A stretch of 64,000 nucleotides of DNA from Epiperipatus broadwayi (Eukaryota; Onychophora; Udeonychophora; Euonychophora; Peripatidae). Under the pieces are notes generated by a model. It was given only the letters and a program-made list of their open reading frames with translations. It had not been told where the DNA came from and ran no database searches. Made by a program: the position numbers and the translations under genes. The stretch spans positions 560,001-624,000 of the forward strand of contig JAQFVV010006451.1 in assembly GCA_028023455.1 (NCBI GenBank). The letters are read 5' to 3'. Below are positions 45,780-58,009 of this stretch, in pieces; positions within the stretch are counted from its first letter, which is position 1, and every line of letters starts with the position of its first letter.

Positions 45780-47810
45780 CATAATATATAACTATATTAA
45801 CTAAGTCTGTGTAATTTTTATTACTTATAATCACTGTATTGTAAAGTTAAATTTAGCCCTGAAGAATTTGTTTAATCAGTTACACTCCAATTTCATTCAG
45901 CTATTCTAAATAAAATTACAATTCATAAACAAATATTTACAACTGGCCATATTTACCCACACACATATATATCAAAAGTCAAAATCTATTAAAAAAATAA
46001 TGTTTTCCTAATGACTTTATGTCAGATAAAAGGTTCATGAATGGTAAATTTGATATAGAATAAAGTAGCCAATACTGATATTCATATTTCTGTGCTATCT
46101 AATAATGAATCATTGCCTATACTGGTTTTCAATATAAGAGGATTCTATACATTTTGGTTTTTGAAGTTTAAAAAGAGTTAGATAATAGCTTATTTCATGC
46201 TTGATTTATTCAGTTTATATAACTTATTTGGAAGAAAGAATTATTGATAATAAATGGAAATATTTAACATGATTTGTTAGGCATGTCGGTGATTGCTGTT
46301 ATTATAGAAAAAAATAAATTGGAAAAATTATTGAATAAATTAAATAATTATCATTCTTTAAAATACATTTTGAAAAAAGACAGTTTGATTAATTTTTTCA
46401 TTATTAGTGGCAATTAAAAGATAATTTGTTATGCAGTCATTATGTTAAGAATAAGGGTTTAAAAATTATCATTAGATGGGATAACTACCAGACTTTTCAT
46501 CATAAAAAGGCAAATTTAAAGAGGTTTTGTTATAGAAATGTGAAATTAAATAGGTTATAAAGTACAGTTTTGTTTTTAAAAAGAATTTTGCTATGATTAT
46601 ATTAGCACAGGTCATTCTGATAAAATGATTGATAGTATTTTATTTAATAAAAATTGTAATAGTGATAAGAATATTTTAATAAGTGTTAATAAGGAGAATT
46701 ATGATTTTATTGTGTTGCTTTTTAAATTGTTTTTCTTTTTTGGTAATAAAAATGGCTTGAGGAAGGATTTTACTCTACATAATTTATTGAATAATTCAAA
46801 AGGGGGAAATGACAGAAATATATTTATGGAGTTGTTCACATTATTCCTTATTTTTTTTTAAATAAATTGTATCTAAGTCAATATATATTTATAGAAAAAT
46901 TCAATTACTACTATTTTTGAACATAAAAAATATTATAGTCATATTTTAAAAGTGTACCATTTCATCAACATGAGACTTGGTGCATTATGATACTGCTTTA
47001 AGCAGTGTGCAAACAAATATTTGTCGTTCTGTAAAATTTGGGACTCCATATTCAGAAACTTTCACATTTTGTAAAAATTAAGTATTGCTGAATTATAAAT
47101 TACTATGGTTTTCTAAAAAATAAAAATTTTCAAAGTGGTTAAAGTTTTATAAATATGTAATGATATTTTGTTTATTTATCAATAATTAAATTTTACATTT
47201 ATTAGTTACAAAATTTAATGTTTCAAAGTCATATTTTATACTATGCTAAATTTGCATCAAATTATATAATAAATGATTAATATAAAATTAGCCAGTTAGA
47301 TCAAATAACTTTAGAATAATCTTTTTGTTATTTGGTACAAAGATGGGAGTTTTGGAAAGTGAAACAAGATAAAAATTTAGATGTTCAAGTATACAGTGAA
47401 GCCACAAACTACATTACAATTTTCTCCAACTCTACCTCATTTACAAATGTGTATATATATATATATATATTGAACCTGATTGAAATCCGGTTCAATGGTG
47501 TTGTTATTAAACAAAAAAAAAAAAAGAAATGTATTAAGCTTTTAATTTTAATTAAACGTAGAGTCTAAATTTGCAATATTATTTAAAAAGAATGCGTGTA
47601 TCCAAGTATACACGTGTTTATATGTAAAATGGATTTTTTAAAAATGTTTATCGATTTATTTTAAAATAGTTTTCATATACCACCTGTTTTTAAATCCATT
47701 TGATTTAAAAACAAGCTGACTAGCTAATTGCATTCCTGTTGCTTTTATTTTAATTATTGTAAACAAATTTGATAACGGAGATTTGATTTTTATGTTGTTG
47801 TTTTCATTTC
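45780..47810. other. No gene recognised
   Basis: AT-rich, with (TA)n at 47451-47470. Plus ORFs at 46625-46861 and 47332-47568 have low-complexity translations and no motif. Confidence 0.5.
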
Positions 47811-48093
47811 AATAAACCCTGGGTAGAATTCTTAAATAGATTGAGTGGGAGATTAATATTTGCCCTGCCTAAGGTATAGAAATTCGACAACAAGGAAAGT
47901 GTTTTGTGGGAAATGGAGCAATGTATAAATAGCCCTGAAAATTTGGAGGGAATTCATTTTTGAGAGATAGACAAGTGGTTTTCTCACGTGAAAGTTATGT
48001 CAGTGCGGACATTTAAATTTCTTAGTTAAAGGACATCAGCTGTTATTAAATACTTTCGCTTGCAAAAATGAAAAATTCTATACTTGTTATTAC

Positions 48094-48216
48094 CACTCGA
48101 ATGGCTTGCTAACTCCACAAAAGATGGATCCCTGACTTCCAAGTTTGCTCCAGTAATGTCTTGAACACCTAAAAGAAGCCGGAACCTCTCTACATCTACT
48201 TTGCTGCCTAAAGAAC
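48094..48216 (-). CDS. Candidate internal exon, possibly trypsin-like serine protease
   Basis: A 123-bp open segment is preceded on the minus strand by a pyrimidine tract and AG (ttcattttcag, AG at 48218-48217) and followed by a GT donor (GTG|gtaata, GT at 48093-48092). Intron phases would be 1 and 1. It encodes SLGSKVDVERFRLLLGVQDI followed by TGANLEVRDPSFVELASHSS. RFRLLLGVQDI resembles the R..LG.HD.. strand of chymotrypsin-fold S1 proteases, and VELASHSS resembles the V..II.HP.Y strand that follows. Base composition is clearly richer in G+C than the surroundings, which suggests selection. No catalytic His, Asp or Ser exon was found nearby, so family assignment is tentative. Confidence 0.45.
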
Positions 48217-48299
48217 CTGAAAATGAACTTAAGTAAAAGTGCACACTCTACATGAACTTTGTTTTACCAAAAGGTAACTATTTTCGTTTTTATTCTTCC

Positions 48300-49950
48300 C
48301 AGGGTAAATTAATTCTCATTAAATCTCCGCTCAATCTAATCATAAATATGTATTGTTAAATCAATATAGCCTCATATTTAATATTTGCTCTAATTTCCAA
48401 TATTTTGTAGTGTATCTTGGAATCTTAGTTTTAAGATTCTAATTTGCTTTCAGTTTTGTTTATTGGAGAGTGACGAATGAGTTTTATATTTTATGCCTCA
48501 CTTTTGTAAATGCTTTAGCAGTCTTGTATATATTTTTTATGCTTACCTGTAATTATTTAGTATTCGATAATTAATTTTATACTCTATGTTTGCCCTCTTG
48601 CTAAACCTCCAAAACTCTTTTGGCTGACGACTTTATTGTCTGATTTTCGCAGGTGGAGATTTCGTTTCTAATATCTCTAAAGGTGGAAATTAGAATTGTG
48701 TTTTTCTTTGTAATTTTATAAGTCGTCAGCAGGAAGATAAAATTTATCCTTTCTTAAATTACAGGTGAGCAATACTTTCGTTCTGCTAGAGTATTTTAAC
48801 TTTTGATATTTCGTACTCATGTGCACTCTCCCATAGATTTATTTTTGTATTTATTATGTGTGCTTTAAATTTGTCAGAGTGTGTACTCAGAATTTGTTTG
48901 TAAGTTTATTTTCTTTAAATGCTGGGCAGACGTAACTGTTTTTCTAATTATTTACTTGTCCCTTAGTGGGATCTTTAATTATTAATTTTAAAGTAATTTT
49001 TGCCAATCGTTTGGCTGGGATTCACCAGTTTTAATTGTTTCTTCATTTCAGTCATGTTTGTCGATTGTTCTTGAGGTGGATCAATCACCGTTATTTTAAA
49101 CATAGTAATAGGTGCAGCTCATACTGATATAAGGACATTCGAGGTCTGACCAATTTTTTTTTAGATCTTGAACAGCTCATCGGCACTGGATTCTTTGATC
49201 TATTTCAGGGGCATATGGTTTAAATATCTGAAAGTGAAAACCAATGTTTAGATGAATCCTCTGCTGAATGAAATTTGATTCCTCCCTTTTAAATTTGTTT
49301 ATTAGAAGATCAGTCAGTCTGTCATAGCTTTGCCTTTAGTATGTCTGGTACACACCTGAGTTAACCCCCATCTATTGTGTCAAACTTATATTTAATAATT
49401 GATTTTCTCATAATAAAATTTATGAAATATGTTTAAACTTAATTTGGCTGACGTTTGTCTTTGTGCTTTTGTCTCAATTGTCTAAACAATTTAAGATCTC
49501 TTGTTTCTCCCTGAGTCTAGTCAGCACAAACCATCATCATCATCTATTCTGATCACAGTAAACAAATTTTCCAGACACGTAGTGGTCTGGTGGCGCCCTC
49601 TGTTTCAGAATAGATTGATAGACAAAATTAAAAGCTTTTGTCCAGCACAATATATATCATGAAATAGCTCACGTTTTGTTGATAAACACTGAGTAGATAG
49701 AATACACATTATTTATTGAACTGCAAATACTGTACTTTTCAACATACACACATATATAACACTGATATTTTATTATATGTATAGTATGTATATATAAATT
49801 AAGATTAAAGTATAAACAATCTTTTTAAAAAATAATAATATAGTTATTAAAAATAAATTGAGATGACTAAATGCATAAATTTTAATGAGAGTGTGATCAT
49901 TCATGCTTCATTGAAGCAATAAGAAGAAAAAAAACTCCTACTGATTTTTT
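48300..49950. other. Less AT-rich region, no gene assigned
   Basis: T-rich on the plus strand, with a 12-bp inverted repeat gctgacgactt/aagtcgtcagc (48622-48632 and 48722-48732) and several splice-like words. Possibly introns of the gene with the exon at 48094-48216. No further exon could be supported. Confidence 0.4.
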
Positions 49951-49958
49951 TTCTTTTT

Positions 49959-50106
49959 AAAATAAAATAAATAGTCTTGCGTTGTTAGCCGAGAGGTATT
50001 GCAGCCGCCATGCAAGCAAGTAGTTGGTTGCAGACGGTTGTGGGTTCGCGTCCCGGCCGATGCTATGACATATGAAAAAAAAATAAAATAAAATAAAATA
50101 AATAGT
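49959..50106 (+). mobile_element. tRNA-derived SINE (S), tRNA-like variant, with TSD
   Basis: Flanked by aaaataaaataaatagt at 49959-49975 and 50090-50106 (17 bp; the right copy merges with an (AAAAT)n tail). The head has a good A box TAGCCGAGAGGT and B box GGGTTCGCGTCCCGGCC with a class-II-like long variable region, so the ancestor was probably a serine or leucine tRNA. It ends tgctatgacatatg plus A9. The 68-codon minus ORF here is an artefact. Confidence 0.85.
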
Positions 50107-50740
50107 GAGATGTCTGACTTTCAACTCTAGTAAATATGCTTTAGGTGATATTCCTTTTTTCATTGAGTGTTTTCTTTTATAGAAACATAATAGTGGTTAT
50201 GTTATCAAGATATTAGAATATCTCAAACTGTTTGGACATAAATCATTATCAACTTTTAGTACATTCAAAAATTTTGTAAACTTTTAGCATTATTAAGCTT
50301 AGAAAATATTTTATTATGCAAAATATTGCACATCAAATTAAAATAAGAATAAAATTTATAAGTCAAAAAAATTCTATTAATAAATATAACCATGTACAGT
50401 GCTCTGGGATAAAATCTGACTACTGGTGTATTGTAAAATTTATTTACAAATTTTACTCTTTTTTTAAAATGAAATTGTGATGATCAGAAAAAAAATGACT
50501 GCTTAAATATTTAAAAATTTGCAATTTTTAATGTGTTTTTTTATCGTTTAATTACATTTTTTTGATAGTGTATAACTAAAATTATATAGTTAGATACAGC
50601 AAAGTTTTCAGCACCACATATAACAAATTGTTTTTGTTTGTGTTCTTCTAAGTTAAAATTAATCAAAAAATTTACCTAATAATTTCTATAATTCAAGAAA
50701 TATAGCCTAATTTGACATTACTGTCTACTAAATATAAACT
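50107..50740. other. No gene recognised
   Basis: AT-rich, nothing supported. Confidence 0.45.
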
Positions 50741-50745
50741 TTGTA

Positions 50746-50846
50746 AAAGCTTAAATTACAGTGATGTAATTAGAGGGGATTTGAACCCAGACTTTTAAGC
50801 TTAAAAATCTGGGTCAAATCCCCTCTAATTACATCTAGCTTAAGTA
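50746..50846. repeat. Hairpin of tRNA-like 3' ends
   Basis: gtaattagaggggatttgaa and its near-complement (tcaaatcccctctaattac) face each other across a short loop (about 50794-50803, ttttaagctt). Each arm ends in a T-arm-like ggatttgaaccca. This is another palindromic insertion, built here from a tRNA-like end. Confidence 0.65.
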
Positions 50847-50849
50847 GAT

Positions 50850-53800
50850 ATACTATACTTGCATTTAAATATTAATGATATAATTAATGATTTTTCAACA
50901 TAAAATGCAAAATAAATAAATTTTATGTAATAAAATTTAAATTACATTAACTGTAAACCACTCTCCCCTCAACCTATGACTAAATAACACTCTGCTGCCA
51001 AAAGATGAATAATAATATAGATCACTTTTCCTTTAAGCTTTTTATGTTTTTAATTTTACCCTTGCCAACATTTCTGTAAATGCAGAGTGAACTTAATATA
51101 TCAAGTAGATCACAACATAATGTTAATAATAATTAAACTAATTATTAATTATACAAGAACGGAGATTGAATCTCATTTTCAGTAGCCTTGTTTTAATAAT
51201 CAAACTGAAGATAATAACTGTGAATAATTGTACAACAATAGAAATTTTGAGTTAACGAACATGTTTTTTTCTACTTACTACCTAATCATCATCACTTTGA
51301 CATTCATGGTTGGTGCATTAGTACAGTGGTTGATTGTGGAGTTTAGGGCAAAAGACAATGGCATGATGCTCAAACTCTTTATTGATTCCTGAAAGTGAAT
51401 CCATTTGTTAGTTTGATTCATTATCCATCATTATTAATACCAGTATTAAAAAAGTGTTTTAGCATTTTTAGAATAAATTTTAGCCAAGTCTAAATGATTT
51501 CCAAAATAGAAGATTGAGATTATCTGTCTTTAGTTAGATATTTATAATAATATTGCTTTTTACCTGAGATCTAATCTGCTGCTCACCATATTCCAATATT
51601 GGTATTATCCCTTAATTTGTCCCCCAAAGCATTCATCTGATTTATTCTGATTATATGGACTTTTTTATTCTTGAAGTTAGACTCTTAGACAGTCATCAGA
51701 AAAACTATCTGGATTGGCTTTTAATCTGGTTAATGAGAACATCCAAAATCATTGAAACCAGAAAAAATAAGATGAATTGAAATTTGGTTATCTAAGTTAA
51801 ATGTTCCCTCTTTCTGAAATTGTTATATACATCAATAATCCAATTTCCTCTTTTGATATTATCTATTATTTAAACCATTTTTATTTCCCTTATGATGAAC
51901 ATTATTTTATTATTACTAATATAATGAAAGGTAAATACAACATTCAACAACAAAACAGGTTATGACTGTAAAAAGAAAGATTTATTGATGGTAAGTACTT
52001 TCAATATAACAAGGTATAATAATCATAGCAGAATAAAGAAAGTGAAGAATTGTGATTCATGGGAAATGTTGAATATAAATATTAAGGGAATAAAAATGAA
52101 AAAATACTGAGAAAATTTGCATGTTAATGTGAAGGGAGGAACTATAGATGCCATTTGTTAGAGATGGGTGCTGGATTCCTTTTTATTGATGATATTGGCA
52201 TCCCTGGTGATTGAAAAAGTCTTAATCTTTTTCTTTCTATCATCATGCTCTGATAAGATAACATTGGCTGTGGAAAGATCAAAGAAATGGCCAGAGATCA
52301 GCTCATGGTCTGTTTTTCTTAGCATATTTGTACATGTAACTATGTTGAGGGAATCTCATAGCCAATTTGGCATGGGTTTCACCATAATATGCTTTCCTAT
52401 TTTTATCTGACTAAAAACCCTATTTTGGATATTTAGCTGGATATTATCTTCTCCTCTCAACACATTTTTTTTCTGATTTTTATTTCATATCTTATGAAAA
52501 ATGTTTATTTTTCAGCTCATTTCCATATTTGTAATCCTGATTTTTGTTTTGCCTTTTTTAGTAGACAAACTTCTCTTATTGCATTATATAATTCTTTAAT
52601 TGATTTTATTGCTACCTGGAATGCAGTTGGATATAAGCATTCCATTTTGTACATTGAGTTATTGATTGAACATATATAATCAGCCTTTACAACCAATGGA
52701 AACCCACTCAAAACCAAGGCAAAGTGTTTACAACAATTATCCACAAAAAATATCAAAAACAAACCTTTTTAAAAACAATAACTCGGCAAAAGCATCACAT
52801 GATCACTGTATGGATAGTTTTGCTTTGTTTATAAGCAATTTTTTTTATTTCATCGTATCCAGCTGAGCTGAACCATGCTATCAAATGTCATTCTATTTAG
52901 CTATACATGCATTCCATTTTTATTTAAAATTTTTAATTCATACATTATATTAGTAATAAATAATTGTCCTCAAATCTATTAATATTCTATTATTTTTTTT
53001 AATATTAAAAACTTTTTTAAATGTAAATAGTTGTTTGCTTTTAAAATAAGATCAACTCTGCTAAATGGAAAAATGTGAATAATCAATAGATGGGAGTGGC
53101 AGAGGGATATTTGTCCATATGGGTTAAAAATTGAAATGTTCTCTTTGATAATAAAAGTGTTGACTGCAGAAAATGTTTTCGCTATGGGATAAGCCGAGAC
53201 TTCCATTATATTCAAATAATATGCATATGTATTTTATTTATGTAAAATAATGCCTGACTAAATCATATTTATGTTTAAATCATTTTCGTAATCATTTTAT
53301 GAAAGTCCAGTGATACTGCCATAACTGTATAAAAGATATGGCTCAACATAAATATTTGTATAACAGACCTATGAAAAGCTCCAAATACCTCTATGTTTAA
53401 GGACCATGAGCAACAAACAGTAAGGCCATAATTTTTTTCTGACAAAAGGTGAAATTATTTGTGCTGAAAGGGAAGACAGAAAATGAAAGATTAAAGAGGC
53501 TTGGACAATAGCTAATGATAATTTTAACCATAAACAAAAGAGTCTAGCATCCCCCTATCAAACAAATGGGCATTATGCAGACATTTACATAATAACAAAA
53601 TTTAAATAAATTTAAATAATGAATAAAGATATCAAGCATATTTATTGACTAGGAGTTACGAATATGATGGATAATACATCAAAATCATGCTAAACATGAA
53701 TAAAAGAGTTTAGATAAAATATTTGATTACCTTTTCTGCATAAAAGCCTGAACATTTATATTATTAATAAAACTATTATTCACAAATTATAGGTTAGAAC

Positions 53801-55330
53801 AAATATAAATAAAATAAAACATAAACAGTGAACCCATAGCTCCATAAAACCTTTTTAACCAGTAAGGAAAACTGTATCATGCTATAGTAATGTGTGTGTT
53901 TTTTTATAGTCAGATATCAACATTCTTTTGATAAATTTTGATAACTTTCAATTCAATTAAAGTAGAATAAATATTGCTTTACTAACCAATATTAGATGGT
54001 TAGGCAAGTTGAAAAATCATGAGCCTGTTTAGAAAATTTTTGGTTTCATAATAAAAAAAACGTCCAAAGTCTATCCATGTATAAAAATATAAAACCGCTG
54101 TCCTTTTAAACTCATCGTAAAAATCTATCCACATTTCTATTTAGTGATTAAATTAACATTTATATATAATTGTTGCATTTACTAATTATTGTTCAAAGGT
54201 AGGTATGGAGATATATTTTCACTCACAATATATGCCATGAATAAAATATAGTAAAAATATACTGAAAGCATGCTAGACAGTAATAAAGGTAAATATTACA
54301 TAACTACCTTTTCTGTGCATATTTGACTCGGAAAAGAAGAAACTTAATATTAATTGAATTACAAAAATATATGTCTTCATATTTATTATTAGAATAATCT
54401 AATAAATTCAGACAGTACTATGCATGATATGTCATGAAATATTAAAAAGAACATCACATGATTTCTCTTATGACTGTCCATATATTTTCCAGATCTGGTA
54501 TTTTCATTTTACACTAGAGCCATCTACTGTAGGTTTGAATAATCATTGGACTTCAGATGATATAGAGCATAAAGTTCCCATATACAGGATGACCAGTCTC
54601 TTGTTGCTGTATACATAAGTGCTTCAGTTTTAGCTTTGATTCCTAATCTTCAATTATGATAGCCAAATTCAGAAACAAGTCAAACCTGAGATGGGTTTCT
54701 ATAAGGTGAAAATAACTCTGTATCAAAAAATTGTTTTATTAATATATGAACATGAACTCCTGTGATTGATGTATTAGCATACTCAATATATTATTTGGAG
54801 GTTAAATTTTGAATGAAGCATGGAGGTTGTTTCTAGAAATATATGTCTATAGATAGGTGGTGTTGAAATTAAAAATTACATGTTAATTTGTATTTTGTCA
54901 AATGAGTTTAGATGCGTTATTCATAACAAAAACCATGATTGTAAACTGGAACAGCTTTTGAACACATATGATTTACCTATGGGTACCGAATCTAAGGTTT
55001 ATCTTTATATTCGGCATATTGTTATATATGTTAGTTATCATTATCATCATCATCAATAGTTCCTTGTAAATGTCAAAGATCATTCCAACTCCAAAAAAAT
55101 ATGATAAAGTACAATAATAATATAGTAGGTATAAATTGTGAAATGACTGTACAAATCAATCTGTGAAACACAAATTCCTTCAAATAAAGATATTGTGATC
55201 TATTACTATGCTTATTTAATATTTTATGAAGCTAACTTTTAACTTCTTCTACCACAAACTTTTGTGTGTGAAAATTTCATATGTATAGTTTCCAATTACA
55301 TTCTTTTTTCACCCATAGTCTCACAAATAA
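50850..55330. other. No gene recognised
   Basis: Long AT-rich stretch. Overlapping short ORFs on both strands at 52168-52866 lack motifs. A short F1 3'-end remnant (catcacatgatcactgtatgg ... gttttgctttgttta) lies at about 52790-52840 with an unmatched flank. tcatcatcatc-like words at about 51285 and 55036-55052 could be LINE tails, but no coding relic was recognised beside them. Confidence 0.45.
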
Positions 55331-55619
55331 TGCAAACATATTTACACTTTTTTAAAAATGTCTTTGTGATAAACTTTATGACATAAGTTGGATCTGTTTC
55401 TTCCCAAAAGCAATGCTGAAACTTAGTATAAAATACTTTTAGAATGTCTTACTTCATTTATTCATTTAGTACAATCTAATAAAGATATGATCTTATAGAC
55501 TCTATAATAGACTTACTTCCAATATACTGATCATATGGATTGATTTAATGATCTTTCTATTGGATTTTTAAAATTTTAGAGAACATTTTTGAATAAAATT
55601 TTTCTAATGCTGTCATAAC

Positions 55620-55985
55620 TGAAACACACAGGCTTATTATACACCTGTGTTTATATATGTAAGGTATATGTGCACAGACTTTTACATGACCCACCATTTT
55701 CCACACTATCTCATAACTCTGATACACTTGAACATATATATGTTGAAAAGATAAATAATCACCAATATATGTATTTCATGCTAAACCAGCAATCATCAGT
55801 TGGTCCAGATTACCATCTCTACACATATATGCCATAAGTGCTCAGATATATATTAAGATAACCAAACATTATACTTTAATGGATAGGCTTCAATCCACTC
55901 CACACTCCAACTGTTCAACCATCCATCCAATTGAAAATCTGATGATGGAACACTCAAAGGCCACCCCAAGGCTGTAATGTAATAT
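55620..55985 (-). mobile_element. F2 SINE monomer nested in a LINE relic
   Basis: Starts actgaaacacacaggctta and ends in the ctgatgatggaacactc block followed by aaaggccaccc. It contains the best-preserved F2 hammerhead. Insertion into the older LINE relic gives a relative age: F2 moved after that LINE family decayed. Confidence 0.8.
55754..55814 (-). ncRNA. Hammerhead ribozyme, family F2, fully intact
   Basis: Minus strand: outer stem I GGTAATC (55808-55814) with GATTATT (55754-55760); bulge TGG; inner stem I ACCAA/TTGGT; core CTGATGA (55793-55799); stem II TGCT/AGCA with loop GGTTT (plus one T-T at the base); GAAA (55774-55777); stem III ATA/TAT over CA; cleavage after the A complementary to 55766, predicted cut between 55766 and 55765. 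Every invariant hammerhead base is present. Confidence 0.85.
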
Positions 55986-56249
55986 CAAATGGGATCCAGG
56001 TCTCATTCATTGCCAGGAGGTAAATTAGGTAAAATAAAAGCTCTATATAAAATTAATTGTATTACATTAGTTATATTGCTGTGATAAAATCACATTGATG
56101 TTTTTGCTGCATCTTTGTATTCAGGTCCATCTTTCTATTTCAAAACAAGAATTAAATTGGCTCATGTTCTTAAGTTAATAATTATCAAAGCTAAAAGTTG
56201 CTGAAAATTTTGCTTCCATTGACTGACAAAGATTTTGAATTTTTATATA

Positions 56250-57775
56250 TACCTGTAAACTTTTAATGATGTAAAGGTGATATAATGTAGCTCTAAATAT
56301 TGGAAAAAATAAAGAATTGATAATAAAAGCAAACTACCAGTGATGAGTGTGATTCTTGTAGTCATATGTACAGTTACTTAGGTCACCATATTCTATTTAA
56401 ACATCCAAGCTGAAATGAGTGCAGTTATTTCATTCAATGGAGCAATTTTTTAATTAATTGGCAATAGATGCCATTAATTCTATTACCTTATCAGTTCACT
56501 GAACTAAACAGAATAGATAATGATGATGACCAGACGTCAATACTTGGTTATAACACACTCCTGTATATTTTTTTCAATCCTTCTTCAAACTGAGAACTTA
56601 CATAAAGCCATAAGGGTAGGTAGGATAGGTAGCTTGCAACTACCTATGACACTAATTGATTGGGTGACAAAATGCTATCATATTAAGTTAATACAAATTT
56701 ATTTCCCCATTTTAAATTTTATTTTGTTACTGGCCATTCAAGATTTACCTATTCATAGCATTTCAAAACCAAGTACTTACTGCTTGTATTTTGACCCGCG
56801 GGGGGGCACCCCCAGCGTAAAAACTCATTACAACTTCTTCGTATATATATTTAATAAAATATGTCATCTAATGAAAAAGTAGATTTGAAATAGAAGAATT
56901 TAACTCTTCAGTTTTAGAATGCGTTAACATTAAAAGCAGAAAAGTAAACATTAATTAGTTGTTTTCAAAGTAATTCGTTATATTTACAAAAAAAAATCAG
57001 AGATAGAGAAATTCCAGGTGAAGCCAGCTGATTTGAAGATGTGACAGCTGTTATTAATGACTTATTCAAAATGGCAGCAACTTTTATTGCGGTTTAAAAC
57101 AGAAAATGACATTAAATTAATATTTAATTTCATGCGTTTAAAGACCAATATGAATTTTTTTTTGTTTTATAACACAGAAGAGAGATGTAAAAATTTGAAA
57201 TTAAATTAATTTTAATTACTTTTGTATTGATTAAGTGAAAAATAAATTAAGAGTTAAAAATACGCACTCACACAACGAGGAATAAAATTATTTGTTGTAT
57301 TATTGGTGCTCGAGCGTCAAAATAATAGCCAATCCAGACTGATATTGGATTTATTGATTTTTCTCAATCGGAAATATTTACCATCTGAATTAACCTCTTC
57401 TACTACTGAGCTAAATAAATAAGACAATCAGTCCATCAAAGGATTAACAGATGTGGATTTGCTGAATAGAAAGTTCATTAAGAAGGATAAATTAATCATA
57501 ATTTACTGCCTAATTTTTGAAAGCATATGTGTACACATATATATTATGGTTTACAAAATAATAAAAGCAATCGAATGATTCACAGTTCATGAGATCACGT
57601 GTTATTCAAGTAACCCAATTGACAAAATTATGCTCAAAATAAAGAACACATATAGCTTAATTTATAAGATATATTCTTTCTGAATTTTTGTTTTACATCT
57701 AGCAATATTTATGCTTATATGTTATATACCTCAGCAATGCAAGACAATATGAAGCACTCTGGAGTAATCAGCTCT
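56250..57775. other. No gene; isolated GC-rich patch
   Basis: A 120-codon plus ORF at 56520-56882 has no motif. Inside it, 56794-56817 (cccgcgggggggcaccccca) is strikingly GC-rich and can form a GGGGG/CCCCC hairpin, unlike anything else in the window. Nothing else supported. Confidence 0.5.
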
Positions 57776-57776
57776 C

Positions 57777-58003
57777 TAGAAATATCATCAAACACCAAAT
57801 GATCACCATTCTTTATACTTATCCAAGCTGTTTTCACAGAGGCAAAACTCTGTCTACAGTTGTGCCACTCAGTGTAAACCATGGAAATTAATTGATGTAT
57901 GAAGATTTTATGCACAAATCTTCCTGCATCCATTGATTACTCTGGCTTGCACTGAGTAGCACTACTGTATGAGAGTTCTGTCTCTATGCATAGAAATGTC
58001 ATC
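57777..58003. mobile_element. Palindromic F1 element with 13-bp TSD
   Basis: Element 57790-57990 lies between tagaaatatcatc and tagaaatgtcatc (one mismatch). The arms match F1 3' sequence (gatcaccattctt, ggcaaaactct, gtgccactcagtg against cactgagtagcac), and the centre has gatttta.gcacaa.tctt. It is a short-arm palindrome like 26161-26362. The 72-codon minus ORF is an artefact. Confidence 0.82.
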
Positions 58004-58009
58004 CATATT

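Larger units (their letters stand above)
55340..56240 (-). pseudogene. Degenerate LINE 3' ORF relic, split by an F2 insertion
   Basis: 55340-55620 aligns with 4861-5120, and 55985-56240 aligns with about 5150-5420 in the same order (shared words aaaatttttctaatg/aaacatttctaatg, ataaattgggtaaaat/gtaaattaggtaaaat, and gctgcatctt). The F2 copy at 55620-55985 interrupts it. The relic at 4861-5430 gives the protein-level identity. Confidence 0.6.

Noticed and set aside
47925-47935. tataaatag as a promoter
   Set aside because: TATA-like words are expected often at this base composition, and no coding start or element end lies downstream.
52168-52866. Cluster of short ORFs on both strands
   Set aside because: No motif, no splice context and low-complexity translations. 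Compatible with chance in AT-rich DNA.
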